From NCBI GenBank assembly GCA_001771585.1, contig MEUE01000001.1, forward strand, positions 379,789 to 443,788: DNA of 64,000 bases. Direction: 5' to 3'. Each line of letters starts with the position of its first letter. Positions within the stretch are counted from its first letter, which is position 1. Shown here in pieces: positions 37,382 through 45,679 of the stretch. The stretch comes from a candidate division WOR-1 bacterium RIFOXYB2_FULL_46_45 (lineage in GTDB: Bacteria > Margulisbacteria > WOR-1 > XYC2-FULL-46-14). A program made the position numbers and the translations under genes. The notes under the pieces are model-generated. The model ran no database searches, was not told the origin of the DNA, and was given only the letters and a program-made list of their open reading frames with translations.

Positions 37382-38469
37382 TTTTTACCCAGCAAAGAAT
37401 AGACCATCAGCGGCGTTTTCATCCCCTCAATCACAACTTCGCCGATCTTATCAAAATTAAATTTCGCGTCCGCCAGGCTCTCCGTCCTTTGGCTCACCAG
37501 AATCTGCCCCGGTTTGGCATCGGAACAAAGCCTGAAAGCGGCATTGACCTGGTTGCCGATCACGGTATAATCGGTCCGGTCTTCCGGCCCGATATTGCCG
37601 ACCGTAACATAGCCGGTGGTCACACCCATTGAAACCTGCAGGTCATGGGAAGCGGCCTTCCATTTTTTTCTCATATTTTGGACTTCCGCCTGCATCGCCA
37701 AAGCCATATTCAAAGCCCGTTCGGCATGGTCTTCCTGCGGGATCGGATCGCCAAAAAAGATAAACATCCCGTCCCCCATGAACTTGTCCACCGTCCCCCC
37801 GTGCTGGAAAGCGATTTTGGTCATCACCGAAAAATATTCGTTTAAAAGATTAATGATATCTTCCGGCTCCGACGCCTCCGAAATCCCGGTAAAATTATCG
37901 ATGTCGGAGACAAAAAGGGTAAGCAGTTTGCGGCTGTTAAGCAGTTTGGCGTTGGGATCCTTTTCCATTATCATCTTAACCACCTGCGGAGAAAAATAAC
38001 GTTCGAGTTTTTTGGCCGAATCCAACAACTTGTCCTGTTCGCTCACTTTATTTTTCAGCCCGCAATTCATCAGTTCCAGCTCTTTTTGCGCTATTCGCAG
38101 CTTTAACAGGTTTTTTACCCTTGCCAAAAGCTCAATGTGTTCAAACGGTTTGGGAAGATATTCGTCCGCTCCCAGCTGCAGCCCCTTTAAAATATCCTCC
38201 GATCCGGAGCGGGCGCTCACGATGATCACCGGGATCAATTTGGTTTTTTCTTCGGACTTGAGCTTTTCGCAGACCTGAAAGCCGTCCATCTTCGGCATCA
38301 TCACGTCAAGCAGGATCAAATCGGGCTTCTCTTCTTCAACTTTTTTCAGCGCCTCTTCTCCGTTAAAGGCCTCGATCACTTTATAATCCTGGCTCAAAAG
38401 CCGCGCCTTCATGATCTCGACATTCTGCGGGTTATCGTCGACTACCAGTATCTTAGGTTGATCAGGCAT
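37378..38469 (-). CDS. Receiver-class III adenylate cyclase
   Basis: 363 residues: an N-terminal receiver (VVDDNPQN, phospho-Asp in LILLDVMMPKMDG), a coiled-coil linker, and a class III cyclase domain with the metal motif FVSDIDNFT and the DKFMGDGMFIFFGDP loop. The frame opens at 38487, but ATG 38469 has AAGGAGAG three bases before it. It is coupled to the His-less kinase and diverges from the plus-strand gene at 38514. The product is likely cAMP; cGMP cannot be excluded. Confidence 0.9.
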   Translation of the reverse strand: MPDQPKILVVDDNPQNVEIMKARLLSQDYKVIEAFNGEEALKKVEEEKPDLILLDVMMPKMDGFQVCEKLKSEEKTKLIPVIIVSARSGSEDILKGLQLGADEYLPKPFEHIELLARVKNLLKLRIAQKELELMNCGLKNKVSEQDKLLDSAKKLERYFSPQVVKMIMEKDPNAKLLNSRKLLTLFVSDIDNFTGISEASEPEDIINLLNEYFSVMTKIAFQHGGTVDKFMGDGMFIFFGDPIPQEDHAERALNMALAMQAEVQNMRKKWKAASHDLQVSMGVTTGYVTVGNIGPEDRTDYTVIGNQVNAAFRLCSDAKPGQILVSQRTESLADAKFNFDKIGEVVIEGMKTPLMVYSLLGKK

Positions 38470-38497
38470 ATTCTCTCCTTTTGCCAAGATTTATGCT

Positions 38498-38503
38498 ATT
38501 ATA
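38498..38503 (-). promoter_or_regulatory. Shared divergent -10 region
   Basis: TATAAT on the minus strand serves the cyclase-kinase operon (leader of about 25 bases with Shine-Dalgarno). The overlapping plus-strand TATTAT (38497-38502) lies 11 bases before the ATG at 38514, giving a very short leader there. Confidence 0.5.
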
Positions 38504-38513
38504 TACCAAGTTT

Positions 38514-39203
38514 ATGATTACTTACAAATACATTTTTGAACCGGAAGCGGGAGAGAAAAAAGAATTTGTCGTCGAGCTTGACGAAAAGACCTTAAACCGC
38601 ATCGAGAAGCCGAAAAAAAGCTACCCCTTCTGGGCGCAGTTGGAATACAAAAAATGCGGCAACTGCCCTTTTGCCGCCGGCGAAAAAAAGTTCTGTCCGA
38701 TCGCGACCGGCCTGGTCGACCTTCTGGAAACATTCAAAGACACTATTTCACACCATGAAGGACTGGTGACGGTTGTCACCGCCGAGCGCACCATCAGCAA
38801 ACAGGCTTCGATGCAGGAAGGGCTAAGTTCGCTGATCGGCATATATATGGTAACCAGTGCCTGTCCGGTGATGGAAAAACTAAAGCCGATGGTCCGCTAC
38901 CATCTTCCTTTTGCCAATGTCAACGAAACGATCTATCGGGCCACTTCGATGTACCTGCTCGGCCAATATTTTGTTGCCAAACACAACAAGACCCCGGACT
39001 GGAAGATGGACGGACTTATTGAAATATATAACGAAGTGGCCAAGCTCAACGGGGAGATCGCCCAAAGGATCCGCTCCGCTTCAAACGAAGACGCCAATAT
39101 CAACGCGCTGGTGATTCTGGATATTTTCGCGAAGATGCTCCCCTTTTCGATCGAGGACACTTTGAGCAGAATGGAATACCTGTTCGCTTCTTACTTACGC
39201 TGA
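38514..39203 (+). CDS. Unrecognised protein with a Cys motif (possible DUF6901 type)
   Basis: 229 residues, no signal peptide or membrane segment. Near residue 43 it has [17 protein letters not shown], a compact set of three cysteines that could bind a metal or cluster. The start at 38514 is chosen because it follows a -10 box and skips a weak 11-residue extension. I have seen similar proteins labelled DUF6901 but cannot confirm it. It is divergent from the receiver-cyclase gene, and its last nine bases overlap those of the arginine decarboxylase gene. Confidence 0.75.
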   Translation: MITYKYIFEPEAGEKKEFVVELDEKTLNRIEKPKKSYPFWAQLEYKKCGNCPFAAGEKKFCPIATGLVDLLETFKDTISHHEGLVTVVTAERTISKQASMQEGLSSLIGIYMVTSACPVMEKLKPMVRYHLPFANVNETIYRATSMYLLGQYFVAKHNKTPDWKMDGLIEIYNEVAKLNGEIAQRIRSASNEDANINALVILDIFAKMLPFSIEDTLSRMEYLFASYLR

Positions 39204-39794
39204 CGGCTTGGCTTCTTCAACCCTTAGAACCGACTGATAATCGAGCAAAAGGACCGCCGCAGAGAGAACCGTCGTCCACATTCCGCGCTGGCCGATAGCG
39301 GACTGGGTGATGTTGGTGGTGCGAACAATCTTGTCGGAAAGCTTCCAGGTTTGCTGGCGCTCGTCCCAATCGGCATTCTCGTCAAATTCAATTCCCAAAG
39401 TAGTGGCAAGCATTTGTGCCGCCAGATCTTCGGCGTAGTTTCCGCAATCCTCGTCGGTCTGCCCGAAAGAATGGTGCTCGCTCAAATAACCGAAAGTGTT
39501 CCGGTCGGCCGGAAGGGCGACTCCAATTGAAGCGGAGATCAAACGGTGCGGCTCGTCGGTCTGGTTGCGCGACATGACCATAAAAGTGATTTCACCGGGA
39601 CGGATCAATTTCAGTCCCTGTTCTTTTGAAAGCAGTTTGGCGTTGGGAGGAAAAATACTGGAGACCTGGACATAGTTTAGGGCCTGGATCCCCGCGTCAC
39701 GCAGAGCCATTTCAAAAGAAACCAGCTTTTCCCGGTGCCGCCCCACCCCTTTGGTCAAAAATAATTTATCCGGAACAAAAAAATCACCGTTCAT
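39195..39794 (-). CDS. Pyruvoyl-dependent arginine decarboxylase
   Basis: Makes agmatine from arginine for polyamine synthesis. The self-cleavage site is the Ser-Ser in [10 protein letters not shown] (about residues 45-46), which yields the pyruvoyl-bearing alpha chain; the segments [11 protein letters not shown] and [10 protein letters not shown] are typical. 199 residues is close to the archaeal and chlamydial enzymes. It overlaps the upstream radical SAM gene by 11 bases. Confidence 0.92.
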   Translation of the reverse strand: MNGDFFVPDKLFLTKGVGRHREKLVSFEMALRDAGIQALNYVQVSSIFPPNAKLLSKEQGLKLIRPGEITFMVMSRNQTDEPHRLISASIGVALPADRNTFGYLSEHHSFGQTDEDCGNYAEDLAAQMLATTLGIEFDENADWDERQQTWKLSDKIVRTTNITQSAIGQRGMWTTVLSAAVLLLDYQSVLRVEEAKPSA

Positions 39795-40566
39795 CTCTTC
39801 GTTTAGGCCTCCTTTTTAGGGTCTCCGCTTCGTTTAGCGGACTGGTCTCCGGCCGCTTGCCGGAATAAACCGTAACCGTTTTGAGCGGCTTAAATAATTT
39901 TTCAATTTCTCCGAGCTCTTTTTCGCCAAGCGGCCGGTCCGCCGATTCGCGCACCGGGGTTCCGATAAAAACCTTTATCGGACCAATTTCTTTGCTCAAC
40001 CGGGCAATCCCTTCCGCGTCTTCCTTATTCACCGGAGAAAACATTACCTGCAAGGCGAGCTTCTCCGGATAAAGCGCTTTAACCGCTTTTATCCCTTCAA
40101 CTATACGCTCAAAAACTATTCCCGGAACGGGATGGTTAACCTTATTAAAAACCTTGGCATTACTAGCATCCAGTTTCGCCAAAATCAAATCAATTTGAGC
40201 CAAATCTCTTCGCACTCCGGGATCTTGAAGCAGGCTTGAATTGGTAAGCAGCGCGATTGGAACTTTTGAACGCTTTTTTATCTCTCCCGCCACCTCCGCC
40301 AGATTAGAAGCCAGGGTCGGCTCTCCGCTTCCCGAAAAAGTTATATAGTCAATATATAGCTCTTTAGGCAGGCTGTCAAATTCTTTTATTATTTCGGCGG
40401 TCGGTATAAAGACCTTCCTTATCAATGAAGCCCTCTTGCCTGCCGGTGACGGCCCCAGCTGGCAGTAGTTGCAGCCAAAGGTACAATACTTTTCTCCGGA
40501 GATCAGATCAATCCCCAAAGAACTTCCCAGGCGCCATGATGGGACGGGACCGTAGATGTATTTCAT
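39784..40566 (-). CDS. COG0731-type radical SAM protein
   Basis: Radical SAM protein of 260 residues. The family start [19 protein letters not shown] and the cluster motif [11 protein letters not shown] are clear; [10 protein letters not shown] is the SAM-binding stretch. Proteins of this COG are often named after tRNA wyosine synthase, but bacterial ones have unknown targets. It lies between yggS and the arginine decarboxylase with overlaps on both sides. Confidence 0.85.
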   Translation of the reverse strand: MKYIYGPVPSWRLGSSLGIDLISGEKYCTFGCNYCQLGPSPAGKRASLIRKVFIPTAEIIKEFDSLPKELYIDYITFSGSGEPTLASNLAEVAGEIKKRSKVPIALLTNSSLLQDPGVRRDLAQIDLILAKLDASNAKVFNKVNHPVPGIVFERIVEGIKAVKALYPEKLALQVMFSPVNKEDAEGIARLSKEIGPIKVFIGTPVRESADRPLGEKELGEIEKLFKPLKTVTVYSGKRPETSPLNEAETLKRRPKRRDER

Positions 40567-41201
40567 ATTTTATTTTTCCTAGCCCCAAATATCGCCGTTC
40601 CAATTCTCACCATCGTGGCACCTTCTTCAATCGCGACCTTATAAGAATCGCTCATCCCCATCGATAAAATTTCCAATCCGAGTCGATCAAGCAACTGTTT
40701 GGTTTCTTTGAAGTACGGGCGCAAATCCCCTTTTGCCGGCCCCATGGTCATGAGCCCTTTGATCTGGATGTTTTTAAGCCGGGAAATCTCTTTAACGAAT
40801 TCCTCCGCCTTTTCGGGAAAAACTCCGGCTTTTTGTTCTTCCCTGCCGCTGTTGATTTCAATTAAAACCGGCATGATCTTATTAATCTTAGCACATTGTC
40901 TGTTAATCTCTTGCGCGTGCTTATAAGAATCGAGCGTCTCGATCAAATCAAAAATTTTTACAGTCCGCTTGATCTTATTGGTCTGCAGGTGGCCGATAAA
41001 ATGGAGCTTAAATCTTTTTACAAATTCCGGACTACTGGCTACCAGCTCTTCCGCTTCCTGAAAATAATTCTCCCCGATTATCTTGACTCCGGCATCAACC
41101 GCTTCATTAATTTCTTCCGGCGTCCTGGTTTTAGCGGCGGCGACAAGTTGGACATTGGAAGGGAGTTCGGCTAGAATCCTTTTAACGTTTTCTTTGATCA
41201 T
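40563..41201 (-). CDS. yggS: YggS-family PLP homeostasis protein
   Basis: Binds pyridoxal phosphate and buffers vitamin B6. The PLP lysine lies in LVAAAKTRTPEEI, with the conserved ENYFQEA, FIGHLQTNK and MGMSDSYKVAIEEGATMVRIGTAIFG (shown in parts) blocks. 212 residues is normal. It overlaps the ABC permease and radical SAM genes by four bases each. pdxJ at 59 kb makes the B6 ring. Confidence 0.94.
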   Translation of the reverse strand: MIKENVKRILAELPSNVQLVAAAKTRTPEEINEAVDAGVKIIGENYFQEAEELVASSPEFVKRFKLHFIGHLQTNKIKRTVKIFDLIETLDSYKHAQEINRQCAKINKIMPVLIEINSGREEQKAGVFPEKAEEFVKEISRLKNIQIKGLMTMGPAKGDLRPYFKETKQLLDRLGLEILSMGMSDSYKVAIEEGATMVRIGTAIFGARKNKI

Positions 41202-41983
41202 ACCCCTTCGCTCCTCTCAAAGAAAAAAGAGGCCAAGCCGATCAGGATTAGCGCAAAAAAGGAAGAAAGGAGAAGGTCAAACCAGATCGGAAACATTGAA
41301 CTCCGAATCAACGCCCCCCTGATCCCATCCACCCCATAAGTCAACGGGTTAAGATAAGAAATGACCTGGATAAAAGGAGGGAGATTGGCGATCGGCGCCA
41401 CCGCGCCGGAGAGAAAAAAGAGCGGAAACATGACAAAATTAATAATTAATTCAAACCCCTGGGCATCGCGCATGTTGGAAGCGAAAGAGAGCCCCAAAGC
41501 GTTAAAAGTTACCGAAATTAAAAACATAAAAATAAGCATCAGTAAAAATCCAAAAACCGCCCTAAATAATCCAAATTGCGGGGCTAAAGAAAAACCGAGC
41601 AAAAACGATGCCGCGAAAAAGACGATCCCCTGGATAATCCCGGTGGTCGATCCGCCAAAGATCCTCCCCAGCGCGATTGAGACGCGGGAGACCGGAGCGA
41701 TCATGATCTCTTTTAAGAAACCGAACTCCCTATCCCACAGAACCGATATGCCGGAAAACATTGAAGAAAAGAGCATGTTCATCCCGATCATGCCGGGGAC
41801 CAAAAAGTGGATATAACTTAAGCCGGAATTAAGCCCCGGAATTTCCATCTTATTAAAGCCAAAGCCCAAAAAGGTCAGAAACATAAACGGCATGGCAACG
41901 GAGCCGATAATCCGCTCTTTGGCGCGAAGAAATTTTTTCATCTCGCGCAGCCACAGGACATAGATCGCCGAAAATTCTACCAC
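41198..41983 (-). CDS. ABC-2 type exporter permease
   Basis: Integral membrane protein of 261 residues with about six helices and the ABC-2 signature region (FPLFFLSGAVAPIANLPPFIQVISYLNPLTYGVDGIRG, given by its start and end). It pairs with the ATPase directly upstream (7-base overlap). These pairs export drugs, lipids or polysaccharides; the substrate is not visible here. Confidence 0.9.
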   Translation of the reverse strand: MVEFSAIYVLWLREMKKFLRAKERIIGSVAMPFMFLTFLGFGFNKMEIPGLNSGLSYIHFLVPGMIGMNMLFSSMFSGISVLWDREFGFLKEIMIAPVSRVSIALGRIFGGSTTGIIQGIVFFAASFLLGFSLAPQFGLFRAVFGFLLMLIFMFLISVTFNALGLSFASNMRDAQGFELIINFVMFPLFFLSGAVAPIANLPPFIQVISYLNPLTYGVDGIRGALIRSSMFPIWFDLLLSSFFALILIGLASFFFERSEGV

Positions 41984-42741
41984 TCTTTCTCCCTCACTTC
42001 GATATTCCTGATCGACGTCCCCACATATTTTAAAAAGACCTCTTCCAGGGTAGCTTCTCCCGCCGCCCTTTTCAGATTTTCGGGAGTATCCAACGCAACA
42101 ATTTTTCCGTGGTCAATTATGGCGATCCGGTCGCACAGGTAGTCGGCCTCTTCCATATAATGGGTGGTTAGGATAATTGAAATGTCGCTCTCGTGCGTCA
42201 GTTTTCTTATATAATCCCAAATCAAGCGCCTGGTTTGGGAATCAAGCCCGAGGGTCGGCTCATCGAGGAATAAAACTTTCGGCTTTTGGATCAGTCCGCG
42301 GGCGATCTCCAGCCGCCGCTTCATCCCTCCCGAATAGTTGCGGACCAGAACCTCCGCTTTTTCGGAAAGCTCAACCAGCGACAAGAAATAATCGATCCGC
42401 TCTTTTCTGGTCTTGGCATCCACTCCGTACATCATGGCGTGGAACTCCAAATTCTCGCGGCCGGTCAGGCGGGAGTCAAGGGCCGGTTCCTGGAAAACCA
42501 TTCCGATATTGCGGCGGACATTGGCTTTGTCTTTGGTAACGTCAAAGCCGGCGACAAAGGCGGAACCGGAGGTCGGCTGAAGGAGAGTTGAGAGGATATT
42601 GAGCGTCGTCGTCTTCCCCGCCCCGTTCGGCCCCAAAAGGCCAAAGCACTCCCCTTTTTTTACTTCAAAGGAGATCCCGTCAACGGCAACAACGTCCCGG
42701 TTGAACTTTTTAACCAGGTCCTTTATTTCGATGGAGTTCAT
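41977..42741 (-). CDS. ABC exporter ATPase (DrrA-like)
   Basis: 254-residue ATPase with Walker A GPNGAGKTT, signature NYSGGMKRRLEIARGL, Walker B VLFLDEPTLGLD and the H-loop TTHYMEEAD. The DrrA-type C-terminus (GEATLEEVFLKYVG) is present. It heads an operon of permease, yggS, radical SAM and arginine decarboxylase. A TATAAT lies five bases before its ATG, so the mRNA is probably leaderless. Confidence 0.93.
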   Translation of the reverse strand: MNSIEIKDLVKKFNRDVVAVDGISFEVKKGECFGLLGPNGAGKTTTLNILSTLLQPTSGSAFVAGFDVTKDKANVRRNIGMVFQEPALDSRLTGRENLEFHAMMYGVDAKTRKERIDYFLSLVELSEKAEVLVRNYSGGMKRRLEIARGLIQKPKVLFLDEPTLGLDSQTRRLIWDYIRKLTHESDISIILTTHYMEEADYLCDRIAIIDHGKIVALDTPENLKRAAGEATLEEVFLKYVGTSIRNIEVREKEW

Positions 42742-42746
42742 TGTGT

Positions 42747-42752
42747 ATTATA
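42747..42752 (-). promoter_or_regulatory. -10 box giving a leaderless ABC operon mRNA
   Basis: TATAAT on the minus strand, five bases before the ATG at 42741. A second TATAAT is at 42760-42755. Confidence 0.55.
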
Positions 42753-42796
42753 GTATTATAACAGGTTTTATAACTATTCAGGATAATTGCGATTCG

Positions 42797-45217
42797 CTAC
42801 TTCATCTCTGTTTCAACATAATCGCCATCTTTTTTTTCAACTTTCAGCAACTGCCCGTTGGGAAAAACAACCAGATAGGCGCGATTGCCTCCATATCCTG
42901 CAAACAATCCCGCATCAACATTTATTCTAGTAAGGCCAAGTGTACCCTGAATTGCCTCTTGTCTTGAACTTGGAGGAGTGTGCGCAAAGATACTGCGATA
43001 TCCCAACAAACCAATTCCTTCATTCTGTGATGGATCGCTTCCATCTTCCCAAAAAATACCTCCCACATAGTTTTCGCCACCTCTAGCATGAGGAGCCCCA
43101 AAAATAGGATGCTGATAATCGGATTGGGCAACCGCGTTCCGGAAAATTTCATTAATTCTATCCGCAACATCCTGCAATGATACTTCGTTTATAGCAACCC
43201 CTTTCTTTATATTTAGTATTAATCTCTCTGCGTTAATTTCATTTTTCAACAATTGAAATAACGGCAACCTTAGCTCCGCGTGGGTATAAATATTATTGCC
43301 TTGCACATAAGCGGCTAAAACTTCTCTTCCCGTAATGTCTTCTTGTAACTCTTGCAAAATCCTTTCCGCTTGATCTAATGGAAAGTTAACATATCTTCTG
43401 TTTCCTTCCAAAAGCAACTGTTCATGATTGCCCCAAAGACGGATTACCCGCTGATTGGAATTAACGTTAGACTGCAAATTTCTTAAAAAGCCAAAGGCCT
43501 CTACCGATTTTGGCCCCCGATCAATCACATCCCCCATTTGCACCAGGGTAAATCCCCCTCGCGACTGAAGCACTCCTTCTCTTGTCAAAAGCTCTCTAAA
43601 ACCATCAAATTCTCCATGTATATCCCCGATTGCCACAACTCTTTCCCCCCATCTATCCGCTTTCAGTCCATTTTGAGAAATCATAACAGCAGGGACTCCT
43701 TGCGCAGGAGTAACCAGTGATTCTCTTATTGTGTCCGCTCCGGATAATTGATCAAAAGATTTTGGATCAACAGCAATTTTTAAGCCGTCAACAAAAGAAG
43801 TGATTGTTACTTTTTCTCCCTCCCTTAAAACCGAAAAACAATCAAAAGGAAAAGAAACAGGCAAAACAAACCTTGAGGCATCAATCTTGTGCGCTCCGAT
43901 AACAACCTCCACTGCTTCATATACCCCTTTGAACTCGTTTTCTTCTCCCAGCAGAAACATTTTATTGCTGTCCGGATAAAAAACCAATCGAAAATGTTTA
44001 CCGGCATATTCAATGGCTAAAGAGGTTACGCCATTCTCAAACGACACCGATCTCTTATCATTTTTATCTAAAACATAACTAGTTCCCGCCCTCAATTCTA
44101 TTGGCTCACACATAGAAGCTAAATCAGCAAGAGTTGTCCCGCCAAATATCGTATCAAATGGACCAACCCTTCTTTGCGTAACAAATGGCAATGTTGTTTT
44201 TGCATCTAAATCATCTGGCAAAGGCAAAGACAATTCCTCTTCCGGAAGTATTTCTACATTATGATCACCGTCCCCAAAGTTAAGTCCCGCCAAGTAATCC
44301 ACAAAAACAGAAGGATCTATTGAAATTGAAATTGTAGGATTCTCATCATAAAGCCGTCCGGAACCTAAAACAGCGGGCGGAACTATTGGAGGAGAAATTA
44401 TAGGAGGAGCCGCTTTTTGGGTGACTGGACACAAGAAATATCCATCTGATTGCGGTACAAAACCACCGGCAACCGGATTCTTTGAAAAACCCGGTTCAAC
44501 TACAATCGGCAGCCAAACGGGAACGCATTCTGTTTTATGTCTCCCTAAATTAAAAAGAACAATATCTCCCGGCAGTAAAACCGTCCCCGCATGTCCTTCT
44601 GTCCCATGAAGATCAACCTCCGTCTCAAAATTTGTTCCTTCAAGCCTCCATTCATCTATTTTATATTGATCTTTATCTCCCTCTTTATTTAAAAGATGAA
44701 ACCTCCCTGCCCCCACCCGATACGCCCTTGTTGCATCTGTCCCCTCCTGCGCAATAATAATTTTGGTTCCATTGGCTTGCCGGCGGACAACCAAAACACT
44801 TTGAGTGCCAACAACCTTTAAGCGCAAGCTTCCGGGAGTTTCTGTTTCAGGGCCATCCATATCAAAAGCCGCATGATCACCAGCAAGAATGTCTCCGGCA
44901 ATTCTGCTAGCCAATTTGCTTGTTTGTATTTTAACTCCATTTGTTCCAAAGGTTCCAACCCATCTTGTTTTAGCCGGATCAAATGAAACTTCTTCTCCAA
45001 AAACACCCAGATTAAAAGGTTCCGCGGAACGATAATCTGTCCCCATCATGGTTCCATGTTCCATAGCACTTCTTCCCACTATTCTTTCCAAAAAACCTGA
45101 CGGGGGTGCATCCGAAGATCTGTTAAAGGTCACTAAATCTCTTACTTTAAACGCTGGGGTTGAAGAGACACTTCTTCCGGGAAAAGATAAAACGCGGGGC
45201 ACTCTCGCTATCGTCAT
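42797..45217 (-). CDS. Large protein with C-terminal PPP-like phosphatase
   Basis: 806 residues. The C-terminal part is a calcineurin-like phosphoesterase of the PPP type: GDIHGEF (about 531), GDVIDRGP (about 562), GNHEQ (about 596) and a late IFAHTPPSS. The first 510 residues have no domain that I can name; about 75-215 shows weak likeness to an FHA domain and is not reliable. There is no signal peptide or membrane helix. Codon use is AT-richer than the neighbours. AGGAGG lies seven bases before the ATG inside a possible masking hairpin. Confidence 0.82.
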   Translation of the reverse strand: MTIARVPRVLSFPGRSVSSTPAFKVRDLVTFNRSSDAPPSGFLERIVGRSAMEHGTMMGTDYRSAEPFNLGVFGEEVSFDPAKTRWVGTFGTNGVKIQTSKLASRIAGDILAGDHAAFDMDGPETETPGSLRLKVVGTQSVLVVRRQANGTKIIIAQEGTDATRAYRVGAGRFHLLNKEGDKDQYKIDEWRLEGTNFETEVDLHGTEGHAGTVLLPGDIVLFNLGRHKTECVPVWLPIVVEPGFSKNPVAGGFVPQSDGYFLCPVTQKAAPPIISPPIVPPAVLGSGRLYDENPTISISIDPSVFVDYLAGLNFGDGDHNVEILPEEELSLPLPDDLDAKTTLPFVTQRRVGPFDTIFGGTTLADLASMCEPIELRAGTSYVLDKNDKRSVSFENGVTSLAIEYAGKHFRLVFYPDSNKMFLLGEENEFKGVYEAVEVVIGAHKIDASRFVLPVSFPFDCFSVLREGEKVTITSFVDGLKIAVDPKSFDQLSGADTIRESLVTPAQGVPAVMISQNGLKADRWGERVVAIGDIHGEFDGFRELLTREGVLQSRGGFTLVQMGDVIDRGPKSVEAFGFLRNLQSNVNSNQRVIRLWGNHEQLLLEGNRRYVNFPLDQAERILQELQEDITGREVLAAYVQGNNIYTHAELRLPLFQLLKNEINAERLILNIKKGVAINEVSLQDVADRINEIFRNAVAQSDYQHPIFGAPHARGGENYVGGIFWEDGSDPSQNEGIGLLGYRSIFAHTPPSSRQEAIQGTLGLTRINVDAGLFAGYGGNRAYLVVFPNGQLLKVEKKDGDYVETEMK

Positions 45218-45224
45218 TAAAAAT

Positions 45225-45284
45225 CCTCCTCATTATTTACTGTCTATATACCGAATCTATATATATATCGTAAGAATGAGGAGG
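45225..45284 (-). promoter_or_regulatory. Possible Shine-Dalgarno-masking hairpin
   Basis: On the minus strand CCTCCTCATT (45284-45275) can pair base for base with AATGAGGAGG (45234-45225), which contains the Shine-Dalgarno of the gene starting at 45217. The 40-base loop is AT-rich with TATATA stretches that can form an inner stem. If transcription starts upstream, ribosome access would depend on opening this stem. Confidence 0.5.
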
Positions 45285-45293
45285 AAATTTCAC

Positions 45294-45464
45294 TTATTCG
45301 TCGCCGGGTTTGGAGTTTTCGGCTAAGAACTTTTTAATGTCTTCCAGGTGTTCCATGATCTTCTTGGCCTTGCCGACCCCAAACGAAAAAGGAAAACGGT
45401 CGTCGTCCCCGTACTTCAACACCAAAAGCGGCTTACCTTTAAATTCCGATCTTTCTGCTACCAT
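45294..45464 (-). CDS. Small hypothetical protein (56 aa)
   Basis: A 56-residue reading frame with AAGGAG ten bases before its ATG and a likely -10 (TAGAAT) further up. The sequence is charged and protein-like: LKYGDDDRFPFSFGVGKAKK followed by a helical EHLEDIKKFLAE tail. It ends 77 bases upstream of the 806-residue phosphatase gene, on the same strand, and its transcript would run through the masking hairpin. I do not recognise the family. Confidence 0.7.
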   Translation of the reverse strand: MVAERSEFKGKPLLVLKYGDDDRFPFSFGVGKAKKIMEHLEDIKKFLAENSKPGDE

Positions 45465-45548
45465 ATTTATTTCACGCTCCTTATAGAATTGATTCTAGCA
45501 GAAAAAAATCCGTTTGCCAACCGAACCCCCTTCCCTTCCGCCCCTCCG

Positions 45549-45615
45549 CCCCAAAGGCGAAGGCGCAGGCATAGGCATAGGAAGGCCTTACCTATGCCTG
45601 CGCCTGTGCCTATGC
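45549..45615. repeat. Inverted-repeat element before glgP
   Basis: GGCGCAGGCATAGG and its exact reverse complement CCTATGCCTGCGCC flank a loop with AAGGCCTT, and CATAGG/CCTATG units repeat on both sides. It is GC-richer than its surroundings and lies between the divergent 56-residue gene and glgP. No T-run follows. Confidence 0.65.
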
Positions 45616-45641
45616 CTTAATTTGTATCACATTTTTTCTTC

Positions 45642-45670
45642 TTGCTTATCAAGATTAATTATTTTAGAAT
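45642..45670 (+). promoter_or_regulatory. glgP promoter, near-leaderless
   Basis: TTGCTT (45642-45647), 17-base spacer, TAGAAT (45665-45670); the ATG is nine bases later at 45680, with no Shine-Dalgarno. Confidence 0.6.
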
Positions 45671-45679
45671 AGTCACAGC

